Positions 1 to 6,697 of a stretch of 16,434 nucleotides of DNA are shown piece by piece; the stretch's first letter is position 1, and the number at the start of each line of letters is the position of its first letter. The translations under genes were made by a program, and so were the position numbers. The stretch comes from Candidatus Poseidoniaceae archaeon. GTDB taxonomy: Archaea; Thermoplasmatota; Poseidoniia; Poseidoniales; Poseidoniaceae. The DNA lies in contig JALRLN010000018.1 in the NCBI GenBank assembly GCA_023254445.1, positions 1 to 16,434 on the forward strand, given 5' to 3'. Below the pieces are notes generated by a model. The model did not search any database, was not told the origin of the DNA, and saw only the letters and a list, made by a program, of their open reading frames with translations.

Positions 1-1293
1 GTTCACCTCGACGCTGAGGCGGTAGCGCCCTTCCACAACCACCGTTCCCTCGTTCTGCTCAAGGTGCAGGTGCGTCGGAGCCTCGACGTCATCGAGCCGA
101 GCGTCCATGGCCACAAGCAGTTCACACCGAGCATCGGTGACGATGCGGTGAAGCAATCGAGTGGAGGACGCATCCAGCGTCCATTCGCCCCGGAAGGGAA
201 GGTTCAGCACGTCCAACGCCCACAACCAGGTCGCCGTGGTCCCCGCTTCACTGCAGCGAGCCAGTTCCAAGTGGTGCACTGGTTCCTCCGTCCACGTGCT
301 GAGCCCGAAGTCCGCAAGGACCGCACGTTCGAGCACGGTCGTTCGTCCGGAAGCGGCGTGTAGGAGTCGCTGCAACAGCTGTGCCGCCCTTGCGTTGATT
401 TCGGCATCATGAAGCCGAGGATGGCGAAGCCGAAGCCACGTGGTCAACAACGAGACGGGTCGTCGAGGAACATCGGGAGGGCGCTCCGACCTTGAGATGA
501 AGATCCCGCTCGAACCGCTCAGGAGTGCTTCTCGAATCCATCCGTCGGGAACCCGGCCGACAACAGGGGTCTGAGGGCTGCACCTCAGCGCTGTCCCTTT
601 GATGCGTCCCAAATCAACGGGTCCAGACGACAGCATGGCTGGCCCCCGCTCAGGCGTCGTTCGTTCGTCGTCAAACCACGTGCCTGGGGCCATGCCCCAC
701 GAGCCGTCGTCTTCGAGGAGTCGACCTCGAAGGATGGCGAGGGGTCGTTCCGACGCAGACCACGACAGGATGTCCTCTGGGTCGTCGCGTTGCAGAGGTG
801 CCGCAACGAGGGCGAGGGTGCTTCTGTTCACCCATCGTGGGTCGCCGCGCAGCAGGCACCACGCCCCCCCCCGTTCGTTTCCACTCGACACGATGGTTGA
901 TTCAAAATCAGGGTGTGCTGTTCGTGCGGGGAGCCACATGATGTCCGATCGCGGGATGCCGTCGTAAGCAATGACCACCGTAGAGCCGTCCCTGCTCAGG
1001 ATCACGTGCCTTCCATGGCCTTGTTCGGTTCGCATGGCGATGCGGAGCCTGCTGAGTGCATCGTGATGCAAGCGTTGCGCGCCTTCCTCCGTCAAGAGAT
1101 GTGCAGCCCCCCGAAGGCCGTGGTCTGCATCCCGGTGCACCAACCCGGCCTCGCGCAAACTGCGGAGGGTGGAGGAGGTGTGGGACGTCGCCAACCCTAT
1201 CCGAAGGGCGAGTTCGCTGACGGTGGCTGGGCCCTCGACGAGTTCGTCGAGGATGCGTCGTTGGTAGCCCGATCGAATCCGTGATGGCATCAT
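1..1293 (-). CDS. Winged-helix (MarR/ArsR-like) transcriptional regulator, 3' end outside window
   Basis: The reverse strand is open without a stop from ATG 1293 to base 1 (431 codons), so the protein continues past the left edge. Residues about 5-75 look like a DNA-binding winged helix: a first helix (GYQRRILDELVEGPATVSEL), a recognition-helix region (ATSHTSSTLRSLREAGLV) and a wing-like stretch ending in LLTEEGAQRL, the usual MarR/ArsR layout. The remaining 350 or so residues are Arg/Trp-rich and match no family I recognise; they could be a ligand-sensing or oligomerisation region. There are two tandem ATGs (1293 and 1290); I chose the first. An AT-rich TATA-like patch lies about 27-40 nt upstream, so the transcript is probably leaderless or nearly so. 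The frame crosses a run of nine G (864-872). The DNA-binding domain is fairly secure; the regulon and the C-terminal role are unknown. Confidence 0.72.
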   Translation of the reverse strand, partial: MMPSRIRSGYQRRILDELVEGPATVSELALRIGLATSHTSSTLRSLREAGLVHRDADHGLRGAAHLLTEEGAQRLHHDALSRLRIAMRTEQGHGRHVILSRDGSTVVIAYDGIPRSDIMWLPARTAHPDFESTIVSSGNERGGAWCLLRGDPRWVNRSTLALVAAPLQRDDPEDILSWSASERPLAILRGRLLEDDGSWGMAPGTWFDDERTTPERGPAMLSSGPVDLGRIKGTALRCSPQTPVVGRVPDGWIREALLSGSSGIFISRSERPPDVPRRPVSLLTTWLRLRHPRLHDAEINARAAQLLQRLLHAASGRTTVLERAVLADFGLSTWTEEPVHHLELARCSEAGTTATWLWALDVLNLPFRGEWTLDASSTRLLHRIVTDARCELLVAMDARLDDVEAPTHLHLEQNEGTVVVEGRYRLSVEVN

Positions 1294-1308
1294 CGTCCCC
1301 AGTTCTTT

Positions 1309-1320
1309 GCCCCTAGGGGC
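1309..1320. promoter_or_regulatory. 12-bp perfect palindrome before the regulator gene, candidate operator
   Basis: GCCCCTAGGGGC is a perfect palindrome between the AT-rich TATA-like patch and the start codon of the regulator, 16-27 nt upstream of its ATG. A repressor bound here would cover the transcription start, so autoregulation is possible. The position is seen directly; the function is inference. A few 12-bp palindromes are expected by chance in 16 kb. Confidence 0.3.
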
Positions 1321-1333
1321 TTTTCTTTTTGAA
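1320..1333 (-). promoter_or_regulatory. TATA-like box of the regulator gene
   Basis: On the reverse strand this reads TTCAAAAAGAAAAG, an A-rich stretch centred about 33 nt before ATG 1293. In archaea the TATA box lies about 25-30 nt before the transcription start, which gives a leader of only a few bases. It opens a wider AT-rich block (to about 1470) that carries the divergent promoters of this gene and the one at 1549. Confidence 0.4.
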
Positions 1334-1548
1334 GTCAGCGTTTATCATTCCAAGTTGTTACCAAAACTTACAAATTTCGACTGGAAAATATCGAATCCGT
1401 GTTCAATCGGGTTCGTTGGTTCAGAAATCTCGACGCTTTTCGGTATCCAACTGTAACAAGGAAACCGAATCAGCCGCCATGCTGATATAGGCGTCCGCGT
1501 CCATGGGCATCATGGCACCGGTCTTCCGGCGCCGACGAGGCTGAGCAC

Positions 1549-1872
1549 ATGAAGACCGTACGAATCCGCGAGAAGATCAAGAAGTTCCTGGGCGACCGGC
1601 CGCGCAACACCGCAGAAATCCTCGAGCACATCAACAGCACGATGCGCCACGGCACCACGAGTCAGCAGTTGGGCAACGTGCTCTCCAAGGACAAGGACAT
1701 CGTCAAAGTGGGGTACATCAAGCGTTCTGGCATCCTTTCTGGGGGCTACGACATCTGCGAGTGGGCGACACGCGACTGGGTGTCGGAGCACTGCCCTGAA
1801 TGGAGCGAAGGCCAACCGATCATCATGAACGAAGATGGGGCGTTCACCCTCGGCCCCTCCCCAGACGTCTGA
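1549..1872 (+). CDS. Small winged-helix DNA-binding-like protein, 107 aa
   Basis: A short soluble protein. Residues 5-60 have a winged-helix pattern: a basic first helix (IREKIKKFLGD), then RNTAEILEHINS as the second helix, a likely recognition helix (TTSQQLGNVLSKD) and a strand pair (IVKVGYIKRSGILSGGYDIC). An acidic, aromatic tail follows (EWATRDWVSEHCPEW, residues 71-85). The N-terminal RPRNTAEILEHIN reads like known archaeal small HTH proteins, but I cannot name a family. The start is the first ATG of the frame, with a weak GAGG about 8 nt upstream and a possible TATA element (TGATATAG, about 1482-1489). It is transcribed divergently from the regulator at 1-1293 across an AT-rich region, so the two may be co-regulated. 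The target is unknown. Confidence 0.7.
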   Translation: MKTVRIREKIKKFLGDRPRNTAEILEHINSTMRHGTTSQQLGNVLSKDKDIVKVGYIKRSGILSGGYDICEWATRDWVSEHCPEWSEGQPIIMNEDGAFTLGPSPDV

Positions 1873-1876
1873 AACG

Positions 1877-1893
1877 GCCGTTGACGCAACGGC
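1877..1893. other. Hairpin-forming inverted repeat just after the winged-helix gene
   Basis: GCCGTT, five bases, then AACGGC: a perfect 6-bp stem with a 5-nt loop, extendable by one G-U pair. It begins 5 nt after the stop codon, in the 117-bp gap between two convergent genes. It has no T-run, so it is not a classical archaeal terminator. It may stabilise the 3' end or be chance. The rest of the gap (1894-1989) shows nothing else. Confidence 0.25.
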
Positions 1894-1989
1894 TCATGCC
1901 TTCATGGGTCGGTTGGCGAACGGGTCAAGCGGCACAAGCAGCGCCGATGTCGCACGCCTGGCTCGGCGAAGGTGTCTCGATGCGCCGCA

Positions 1990-2922
1990 TCACTCGCCGT
2001 TGAAGATGGACAAGGCCTCGTCAACGCTTGCACCATCGCAGATGATGGCGTGGCACGCGGCGGTCATACGCACCGCTGCCTCGGTTTCTTTCTGGTGGAT
2101 GTTTCGGCCGGTCGCAGCACCTCGGCAACCCGACGTGTGGACTTGGGCATGCAGCCGTTCGAGGAAGGAACGTGCGTCCATCGAGGACCCACCTGAGCAG
2201 ATGATGCCGGTGCGTCCTGCTGCTTCAACGGCCACGCCGAGGCTTTCCGCTTGGGACATGCCATCAAACGCGCGTGGGTAATTCACTTTTGCAAAATCAG
2301 CGCCGATGCAGGCTGCGACGCCCGCAGCCCCCGCGATCAGGTGGGGGTCCTTCTCGTCCTTGACCTCAGAGCCGCGCGGGTACATCCACACCACTGCGAG
2401 CATGCCGAGCTGGTGGGCTTGCCGGATCAGTTGAGCAGCCTCACTGAGCATCTCGTGTTCGTAACGGCTCCCGAGGTAGATGGTGTAGCCGATACCGACG
2501 ACGTTGATGCCGTTGCTTGCAAGGTCCATCACGTCCTCCATGCCCCACATCGCTTGGCTCACAGGGTCACGCACAGACGTTGGAATCAGGTGGGATTTCG
2601 AATTCATCTTGACCAGGTACGGGAGGTCGGGATGGTCGCGGGCATACTGGGCGATCAATCCGAGTTGGCCAGCCAAGACCCCCAGCGTGCCTTGGGCATG
2701 GGTCCTTGCGCCAATCTCAAACAAATGCCCTGGGTTGTTGGAACTCAAGGGAATCGTTGCGCCACCGTCATGAAAATCGTCGTTGAGGTGCTCAATTTTC
2801 TGGTCGCATGCAAAGAGGTTCATGCACCCCGTTCCTGCCGTGGCCGCGAGGAAGTTGTCGATGTAGTCGTCCATCAATTCGTTTGGAACGTCGGCTGGGA
2901 CGTTGACCTGTTGGCGGTCCAT
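1990..2922 (-). CDS. fba: Class I fructose-bisphosphate aldolase (DhnA/archaeal type)
   Basis: A Schiff-base aldolase that interconverts fructose 1,6-bisphosphate with dihydroxyacetone phosphate and glyceraldehyde 3-phosphate in the cytoplasm. It is 310 aa, a normal length for a TIM barrel of this family. Family landmarks are NLFACDQKIEHLNDDF (residues 35-50, active-site Asp 40), PYLVKMNSKSHL (101-112), GIGYTIYLGSRYE (143-155), WMYPRG (179-184), GADFAKVNYP (208-217, probable Schiff-base Lys 212), CSGGSS (242-247) and TGRNIHQ (271-277, phosphate binding). I chose ATG 2922 because homologues begin near this point. The frame stays open for 45 more codons, to 3057, but that extension overlaps the divergent zinc-knuckle gene and looks non-coding. 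Together with the fructose-bisphosphatase at 6698-7648 it supports gluconeogenesis. The 3' end faces the winged-helix gene. Confidence 0.93.
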   Translation of the reverse strand: MDRQQVNVPADVPNELMDDYIDNFLAATAGTGCMNLFACDQKIEHLNDDFHDGGATIPLSSNNPGHLFEIGARTHAQGTLGVLAGQLGLIAQYARDHPDLPYLVKMNSKSHLIPTSVRDPVSQAMWGMEDVMDLASNGINVVGIGYTIYLGSRYEHEMLSEAAQLIRQAHQLGMLAVVWMYPRGSEVKDEKDPHLIAGAAGVAACIGADFAKVNYPRAFDGMSQAESLGVAVEAAGRTGIICSGGSSMDARSFLERLHAQVHTSGCRGAATGRNIHQKETEAAVRMTAACHAIICDGASVDEALSIFNGE

Positions 2923-2987
2923 GGTCCCGGGGAAGGGGAGGACTGCTTGAACGCATCGTTGCGATTGTCTGCTGAAGCACGAACGAA

Positions 2988-2998
2988 AGTACATATTC
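2988..2998. promoter_or_regulatory. TATA-like element between the aldolase and zinc-knuckle genes
   Basis: The sequence AGTACATATTC lies in the 96-bp divergent gap. On the plus strand its centre is about 26 nt before ATG 3019, the expected spacing for a leaderless archaeal transcript. On the minus strand (GAATATGTACT) it would start transcription near 2967, giving the aldolase mRNA a leader of about 45 nt. One element may therefore serve both genes. It is inferred from composition and spacing only. Confidence 0.4.
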
Positions 2999-3018
2999 TG
3001 ATGCAACTTAATGGAACC

Positions 3019-3474
3019 ATGACATACGTGTGCGGGAACTGCGGTCAACCGGGTCACAACGCACGAACCTGTACGCGGCCGATTCGGCAGCCAACCGCAG
3101 GTCTCCGTCGCTGCAGCGAGTGTTCAGAGACCGGCCACAACTCCCGAACCTGCCCACGCCTTCATCCGGAACTTGCCAAGCGCCGGGAGCGTGCTGCTGC
3201 TGCGAAGGGTACCCGCCGATGCGGTGAGTGCCAGAAGCGAGGTCACAACCGAGCCACGTGCCCATTGCTCCACCCAGATCGACCCACCGTACGCCCCAAA
3301 GACGGTCGACGACGCTGCTCCCATTGCGATCAAGTTGGACACAACGTCCGCACGTGCACCGTGCTTCACCCTGACAGGGTGCCCACCAAACGTCGCCCGA
3401 AGTCGCCAGGGTCGCGTCGTTGTGGGGCATGTGGGGAGATTGGACACAACCGAAGGACCTGCTCCATGTCCTGA
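3019..3474 (+). CDS. Protein of five CCHC zinc knuckles
   Basis: A 151-aa protein built almost entirely of five C-X2-C-X4-H-X4-C knuckles at residues 5-18, 32-45, 68-81, 100-113 and 135-148. Each carries a GHN core and most end in RTC (for example CGNCGQPGHNARTC). Knuckles 2-4 are followed by an LHP motif, and the Arg/Lys-rich linkers end in RRC before the next knuckle, so the unit is a tandem repeat of about 32-36 residues. All 20 zinc ligands are present. Such knuckles usually bind single-stranded RNA or DNA, and the basic linkers fit this. There is no catalytic domain, signal peptide or membrane segment. ATG 3019 is preferred because of the TATA-like element about 26 nt upstream; ATG 3001 would add six residues. 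The frame stays open far upstream only because it runs antisense to the aldolase. The specific nucleic-acid target is unknown. Confidence 0.82.
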   Translation: MTYVCGNCGQPGHNARTCTRPIRQPTAGLRRCSECSETGHNSRTCPRLHPELAKRRERAAAAKGTRRCGECQKRGHNRATCPLLHPDRPTVRPKDGRRRCSHCDQVGHNVRTCTVLHPDRVPTKRRPKSPGSRRCGACGEIGHNRRTCSMS

Positions 3475-3496
3475 GTCATCGACCACATGGCAAAGC

Positions 3497-3511
3497 CTCG
3501 ACAGCGTCGAG
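3497..3511. other. Hairpin in the convergent gap between zinc-knuckle and hydratase genes
   Basis: CTCGAC, AGC, GTCGAG: a perfect 6-bp stem with a 3-nt loop, 22 nt after the zinc-knuckle stop and 47 nt beyond the hydratase stop. A shorter CTCG-T-CGAG repeat follows at about 3531-3540. Being symmetric, it could serve the 3' ends of both convergent transcripts. There is no oligo-T tract. The function is unproven. Confidence 0.25.
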
Positions 3512-3558
3512 TCACAACCACCTCGTCGAGCCACCACGGGTCAACGGAGCGTTGTCGT

Positions 3559-4425
3559 TCACTGGCCCGTGAAACTTGGGATGCGCTTTTCCACGTAGGC
3601 AGCGATTCCTTCCTTCGCGTCCGCGCTGAAGAACAGGGCGGCCTGAAGTTCACGCTCAAGCGCGAGGTGGTACTCGAAGGGAATCTCGGGGCCGGTCTGG
3701 CAGGAGCGCTTGATGTTGCCCACGGCCTTCGCGGCCTTGTTGGGCAGGGTGAACTGGGCGCTCACCCAGTCGAGCATCATCTCGCGGAACTCGGTCGCGT
3801 TGCCTTCCCAGATCTGATTGATCAGGGTGTGGTTCTTGGCATCCTCAAAGGACATGAGTTCGCCCGTGACCATCATCTCGAGGGCCTTGGCCTTGCCGAT
3901 GAGGCGGGTCAGGCGGGCCGTGCCGCCGGTCCCCGCGAGGACGCCGAGGTTGATTTCGGGGAGGCCAAGCTTACCGCTGTTCTTCCGCGCAATGCGGATG
4001 TCAGCGGCCATGGCAATCTCAAGTCCGCCACCGACAGCGTGGCCGTTGATGGCCGCGATGACGATCTTCGGCGTCTGTTCGAGGCGAGACAGGGTCTCGT
4101 TGGCGTGAAGGCAGAAGTTGTACTTGAAGCCGGGCGAGACGCTGTTGAGCATCTTGATGGACGCACCGGCGGAGAAGAACTTCTCACCGGCGCCGGTGAT
4201 CACGATGGCTGTGACCTTGTCGTCAAAGCGGGCGCGGATGATGGCCTCGTCGAAGTCACGGAACATGCCGTGGGTGTAGGTGTTCACCGCGGTGGCGTCC
4301 CCTTGCAGCGGCTCGCCCGCTGAATCGGAGGCAAGTTCGATGACGGCAATGCCGTTGTCGGTGGTGCCGTAGTTCACCAGGTTGTTCGTCATCGGTTCGA
4401 AGGTCAGGCCGTAGAGGTCGGACAT
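3559..4425 (-). CDS. Enoyl-CoA hydratase/isomerase (crotonase) family protein
   Basis: A crotonase-fold enzyme of 288 aa that probably adds water to 2-enoyl-CoA thioesters. The oxyanion-hole strand is FSAGASIK (residues 84-91), and the second one is GHAVGGGLE (128-136). Both acid/base glutamates of true hydratases are present: Glu136 in GGGLE and Glu157 in PEINLG, followed by the usual AGTGGTARLTRLIG. Hydratase activity is therefore more likely than an isomerase or decarboxylase variant, but the chain length of the substrate cannot be read from sequence. The C-terminal helices (about 215-288) are complete. ATG 4425 has a GGCGAGG stretch just upstream; Met12 is an alternative start. It lies 43 nt downstream of the flavoprotein gene on the same strand and is probably co-transcribed with it. 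Confidence 0.92.
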   Translation of the reverse strand: MSDLYGLTFEPMTNNLVNYGTTDNGIAVIELASDSAGEPLQGDATAVNTYTHGMFRDFDEAIIRARFDDKVTAIVITGAGEKFFSAGASIKMLNSVSPGFKYNFCLHANETLSRLEQTPKIVIAAINGHAVGGGLEIAMAADIRIARKNSGKLGLPEINLGVLAGTGGTARLTRLIGKAKALEMMVTGELMSFEDAKNHTLINQIWEGNATEFREMMLDWVSAQFTLPNKAAKAVGNIKRSCQTGPEIPFEYHLALERELQAALFFSADAKEGIAAYVEKRIPSFTGQ

Positions 4426-4468
4426 GGCCTCGCCACCGCTGGGGCGCTAATGAAGCAATCGTCCTGCC

Positions 4469-5728
4469 TCATGCGGGTGCTGCATCGTGCTCGACAGCCT
4501 CTCCCTCGATGCTTTCGAAGGAGGTGTGGCTGCCTCGACGTCGTGCAGCCTCCCATGACGCCTTCACGTTCAGGGCCTCGGGGCTCGGCTCCCACGCGTC
4601 GCGGGGCAGCGCTGGACGGAAGGGCAGACGACGAGGACGCATCGGTCCATCGGCACGTTTGAGCATGAAGGGCGAAGTGAGCCCGAAGATGAGGCGCTTC
4701 GTTGGGCTTGGCCGGAACAACCTCCCAATCCATCGAAGCCCGTCACCGCTTCGTTCCTGATCCCGCATCCACCGAAGGCACATCCGTTTGAACGTCCGAT
4801 CGCCAACCCTGTTCATCAACCACCTGTTCGCAACGCTGGTGCGAACGTACGGGAGCAGGTGCTTCCGGACCTCCCTGTCGTACGTCGGGCCCCCGAGCAT
4901 GTCTTGCGCCGCCAAAACACCGGACCAAACCGCCATGCGCATGCCAAAGCCCCACATGAAATCCTGCAGGCCTCCGGATTCGCCGACGAAGTGCTGCCCG
5001 CTCCGTGAAGTGTAGCACCCGTTGAGCGTGAAGTCCCCCTTGCCGCCGACGCGCTTGACCGGCTGCATGTCCACGTCAGGATACAGGCGACGGTAGGTGG
5101 CGATGCATTCGTTGAGGAACCGCTCGCTTCCGCGTTGCTTGCGCCATAGGCAGGTGCAAATGAGTCCGACTCCATCGATGATGATCATGTAACTGTAAGC
5201 ACCGGGGGCGACTTTGTCGTTCAGTTGGAAGGCGATGTGGTTCGGATGGGAGGTGTGGAAAATTTCGCCAAGCGCCAGCGCTGAGGTCTCCTTCGGACCG
5301 CACGCCACGATGTCGGCGTGTTCAAGGTTGATCCGGGATTTGTAGTGCAAGGTCACTCCGGCTTCAATCGCCATTCGCTTGAACGCCTGATCGATGGTGT
5401 GTGGCGAGGTGCCACGCTCGACGATTCGATACGCAACGCCGTTGGTGCGGGCTTGGGTTACGGCGTCGTCCGGGTGGATCAGATCGACCACAGAGAACGC
5501 CGTCGATTTGAATTCGCTTGAATCGAAGCCCCAGGCCTCGAGTTGGTCAAAGAAATCCTCGTCCATGCTCCAGTTTTCAAGTGCCTGAAAATCCCCGTCA
5601 AAACGGGCGCCAGAGTCCGCCCGGATGTCGTGCACGTGCACCTCCTTCCCTGCCCGTGCAAGGAGGATGGCGGCGGCAAGACCGGACAGGCCCGCCCCCG
5701 CGACCGTGACGGGGTGGTCGGACGGCAT
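4469..5728 (-). CDS. FAD-dependent oxidoreductase, geranylgeranyl-reductase-like
   Basis: A 419-aa flavoprotein. The N-terminus is a Rossmann FAD-binding fold: GAGLSG at residues 11-16, then the helix AAAILLARAGKEVHVHD ending at Asp34. PGAYSYMIIIDG (175-186) resembles the PxGYxW substrate-binding region of geranylgeranyl reductases and related hydroxylases. VGESGGLQDFMWGFGMRMAVWSG (248-270) fits the second FAD motif (GD-x-A/G) with Glu instead of the usual Asp. The Arg-rich tail after about residue 310 (RWMRDQERSGDGLRWIGRLF) might contact membrane. In archaea such enzymes saturate the isoprenoid chains of membrane lipids, or act on quinones or carotenoids; which applies here is unclear. ATG 5728 lies 52 bp from the divergent moaE start. 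It is the first gene of a unit with the hydratase. Confidence 0.8.
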   Translation of the reverse strand: MPSDHPVTVAGAGLSGLAAAILLARAGKEVHVHDIRADSGARFDGDFQALENWSMDEDFFDQLEAWGFDSSEFKSTAFSVVDLIHPDDAVTQARTNGVAYRIVERGTSPHTIDQAFKRMAIEAGVTLHYKSRINLEHADIVACGPKETSALALGEIFHTSHPNHIAFQLNDKVAPGAYSYMIIIDGVGLICTCLWRKQRGSERFLNECIATYRRLYPDVDMQPVKRVGGKGDFTLNGCYTSRSGQHFVGESGGLQDFMWGFGMRMAVWSGVLAAQDMLGGPTYDREVRKHLLPYVRTSVANRWLMNRVGDRTFKRMCLRWMRDQERSGDGLRWIGRLFRPSPTKRLIFGLTSPFMLKRADGPMRPRRLPFRPALPRDAWEPSPEALNVKASWEAARRRGSHTSFESIEGEAVEHDAAPA

Positions 5729-5748
5729 ACACCCCCATCAACCCCCAG

Positions 5749-5760
5749 AGTTTGAAGAAT
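5749..5760. promoter_or_regulatory. Shared AT-rich promoter core between flavoprotein and moaE
   Basis: The only AT-rich patch in the 52-bp divergent gap is AGTTTGAAGAAT. Its centre is about 27 nt from the moaE ATG (5781) and about 27 nt from the flavoprotein ATG (5728). That is the TATA spacing of a leaderless archaeal promoter in both directions. The match to a TATA consensus is weak, so this rests mainly on symmetry and spacing. Confidence 0.35.
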
Positions 5761-5780
5761 GCGCCCTTCAAGCGTCGACC

Positions 5781-6215
5781 ATGGGCGACGGGGCATCGGC
5801 CATCATCGTTGAAACCCCGGCCGAGGCGCTCGACCCCGACGCGCTCAGGGCCAAGTTACCTGTGCATGGTTCGGGCGCGGTCGCCAGTTTCATTGGCCTT
5901 ACACGGGGCATCGACGAGGGGGTCGAAGTCCTTCGGCTGGAATTTGACGCATGGGAGGAGGAGCTCCCTGGTGTGCTGCATGCGCTCGCGGTCTCCGCCA
6001 TGGAGCGATTTGGTGTCGCTTCCGTGGCGCTCGCCCATCGGACAGGTGCTGTGGGTCCTGCCGAGCCGATCGTTGCCATTCACGTGGCTTCTGCCCATCG
6101 GGGCCCTGCCTTTGATGCGTGCCGATGGCTCATCGATGAACTCAAGCGGCAAGCCCCCCTGTGGAAGCGTGAGGTGACCGCGGATGGTGCACGATGGCGC
6201 GCAGGTCTCGGCTGA
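5781..6215 (+). CDS. moaE: Molybdopterin synthase catalytic subunit MoaE
   Basis: The large subunit of molybdopterin synthase, which puts two sulfurs, delivered by thiocarboxylated MoaD, on cyclic pyranopterin monophosphate. It is 144 aa, the typical length. Landmarks are GAVASFIGLTRG (residues 32-43), LEFDAWEEE (53-61, the equivalent of the bacterial YE-Y region), AHRTGAVGPAEPIVAIHVASAHRG (85-108) and AFDACRWLIDELKRQAPLWKRE (110-131). Lys122 and Lys129 correspond to the two lysines near the active site of E. coli MoaE (K119, K126). ATG 5781 was chosen because the frame upstream overlaps the flavoprotein gene and its start region. No moaD or moaA is in the window. The 3' end overlaps moaC by 32 nt, implying translational coupling. 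Confidence 0.93.
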   Translation: MGDGASAIIVETPAEALDPDALRAKLPVHGSGAVASFIGLTRGIDEGVEVLRLEFDAWEEELPGVLHALAVSAMERFGVASVALAHRTGAVGPAEPIVAIHVASAHRGPAFDACRWLIDELKRQAPLWKREVTADGARWRAGLG

Positions 6216-6657
6216 AATCGAAGGAATCGTGGACATTGCCGCGAAACCGGTGGTGGCTCGACGGGCCACCGCCGAAGGCTGGCTGACTTTGCGTCCTGCC
6301 TCGATTCAAGCGATCCTCGACGGCGCCGTCAAGAAGGGCGACGTGCGGGAAGCCTCGACGATTGCTGCCCTTCAAGCCGTCAAAGAGACACCCCGACTGA
6401 TTCCTCACTGCCACCCCGTTCCAGTTGCTTCGTGCACCGTCCGCTGGGTCGTTGACCAGCACCGTTTGGGATGCGTGGTGGAGGTCGGAGCACACTACCG
6501 GACCGGCATCGAGATGGAAGCCCTCGCAGGGGTCGCTGCTGGCTTGCTGTGTGCCTACGACATGGTGAAATCGTTGGAGAAGGACGAGGACGGGCAGTAC
6601 CCCGTCGCGAGGATCGACGGCCTGCGCGTCCTCAGCAAACTCAAGGGGTCGTCCTGA
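6184..6657 (+). CDS. moaC: Cyclic pyranopterin monophosphate synthase MoaC
   Basis: It acts with MoaA in the first stage of molybdenum cofactor synthesis, converting 3',8-cyclo-GTP to cyclic pyranopterin monophosphate. It is 157 aa. Family landmarks are IVDIAAKPVVARRATAEG (residues 15-32), KKGDVREASTIAALQAVKET (50-69), LIPHCHPVPV (72-81, His77), RTGIEMEAL (106-114) and AYDMVKS (124-130), which holds catalytic Asp126 and Lys129. All known active-site positions appear intact, so it is probably active. The start at ATG 6184 is inside moaE in another frame. A later start nearer IVDI is possible, because homologues vary here. The gap to the next gene is 40 nt. Confidence 0.95.
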   Translation: MVHDGAQVSAEIEGIVDIAAKPVVARRATAEGWLTLRPASIQAILDGAVKKGDVREASTIAALQAVKETPRLIPHCHPVPVASCTVRWVVDQHRLGCVVEVGAHYRTGIEMEALAGVAAGLLCAYDMVKSLEKDEDGQYPVARIDGLRVLSKLKGSS

Positions 6658-6697
6658 GGTCCGGTGTGTTCATCATCCGCCGGACGATGGGCCAAGC

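Noticed and set aside
2251..3018. Upstream part of a 407-codon plus-strand frame leading into the zinc-knuckle protein
   Set aside because: It is exactly antisense to the aldolase, which has clear family motifs. Only the part from 3001 or 3019 is protein-like.
2923..3057. 45-codon N-terminal extension of the aldolase
   Set aside because: It overlaps the divergent zinc-knuckle gene and its promoter, and homologues start near residue 46 of that frame.
3030..3465. Periodic repeats resembling a CRISPR array
   Set aside because: The periodicity is at protein level (zinc knuckles). The DNA repeats are degenerate and spacers keep the reading frame.
3487..4323. 278-codon plus-strand frame opposite the hydratase
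   Set aside because: Composition is antisense-like and the minus strand encodes an intact crotonase.
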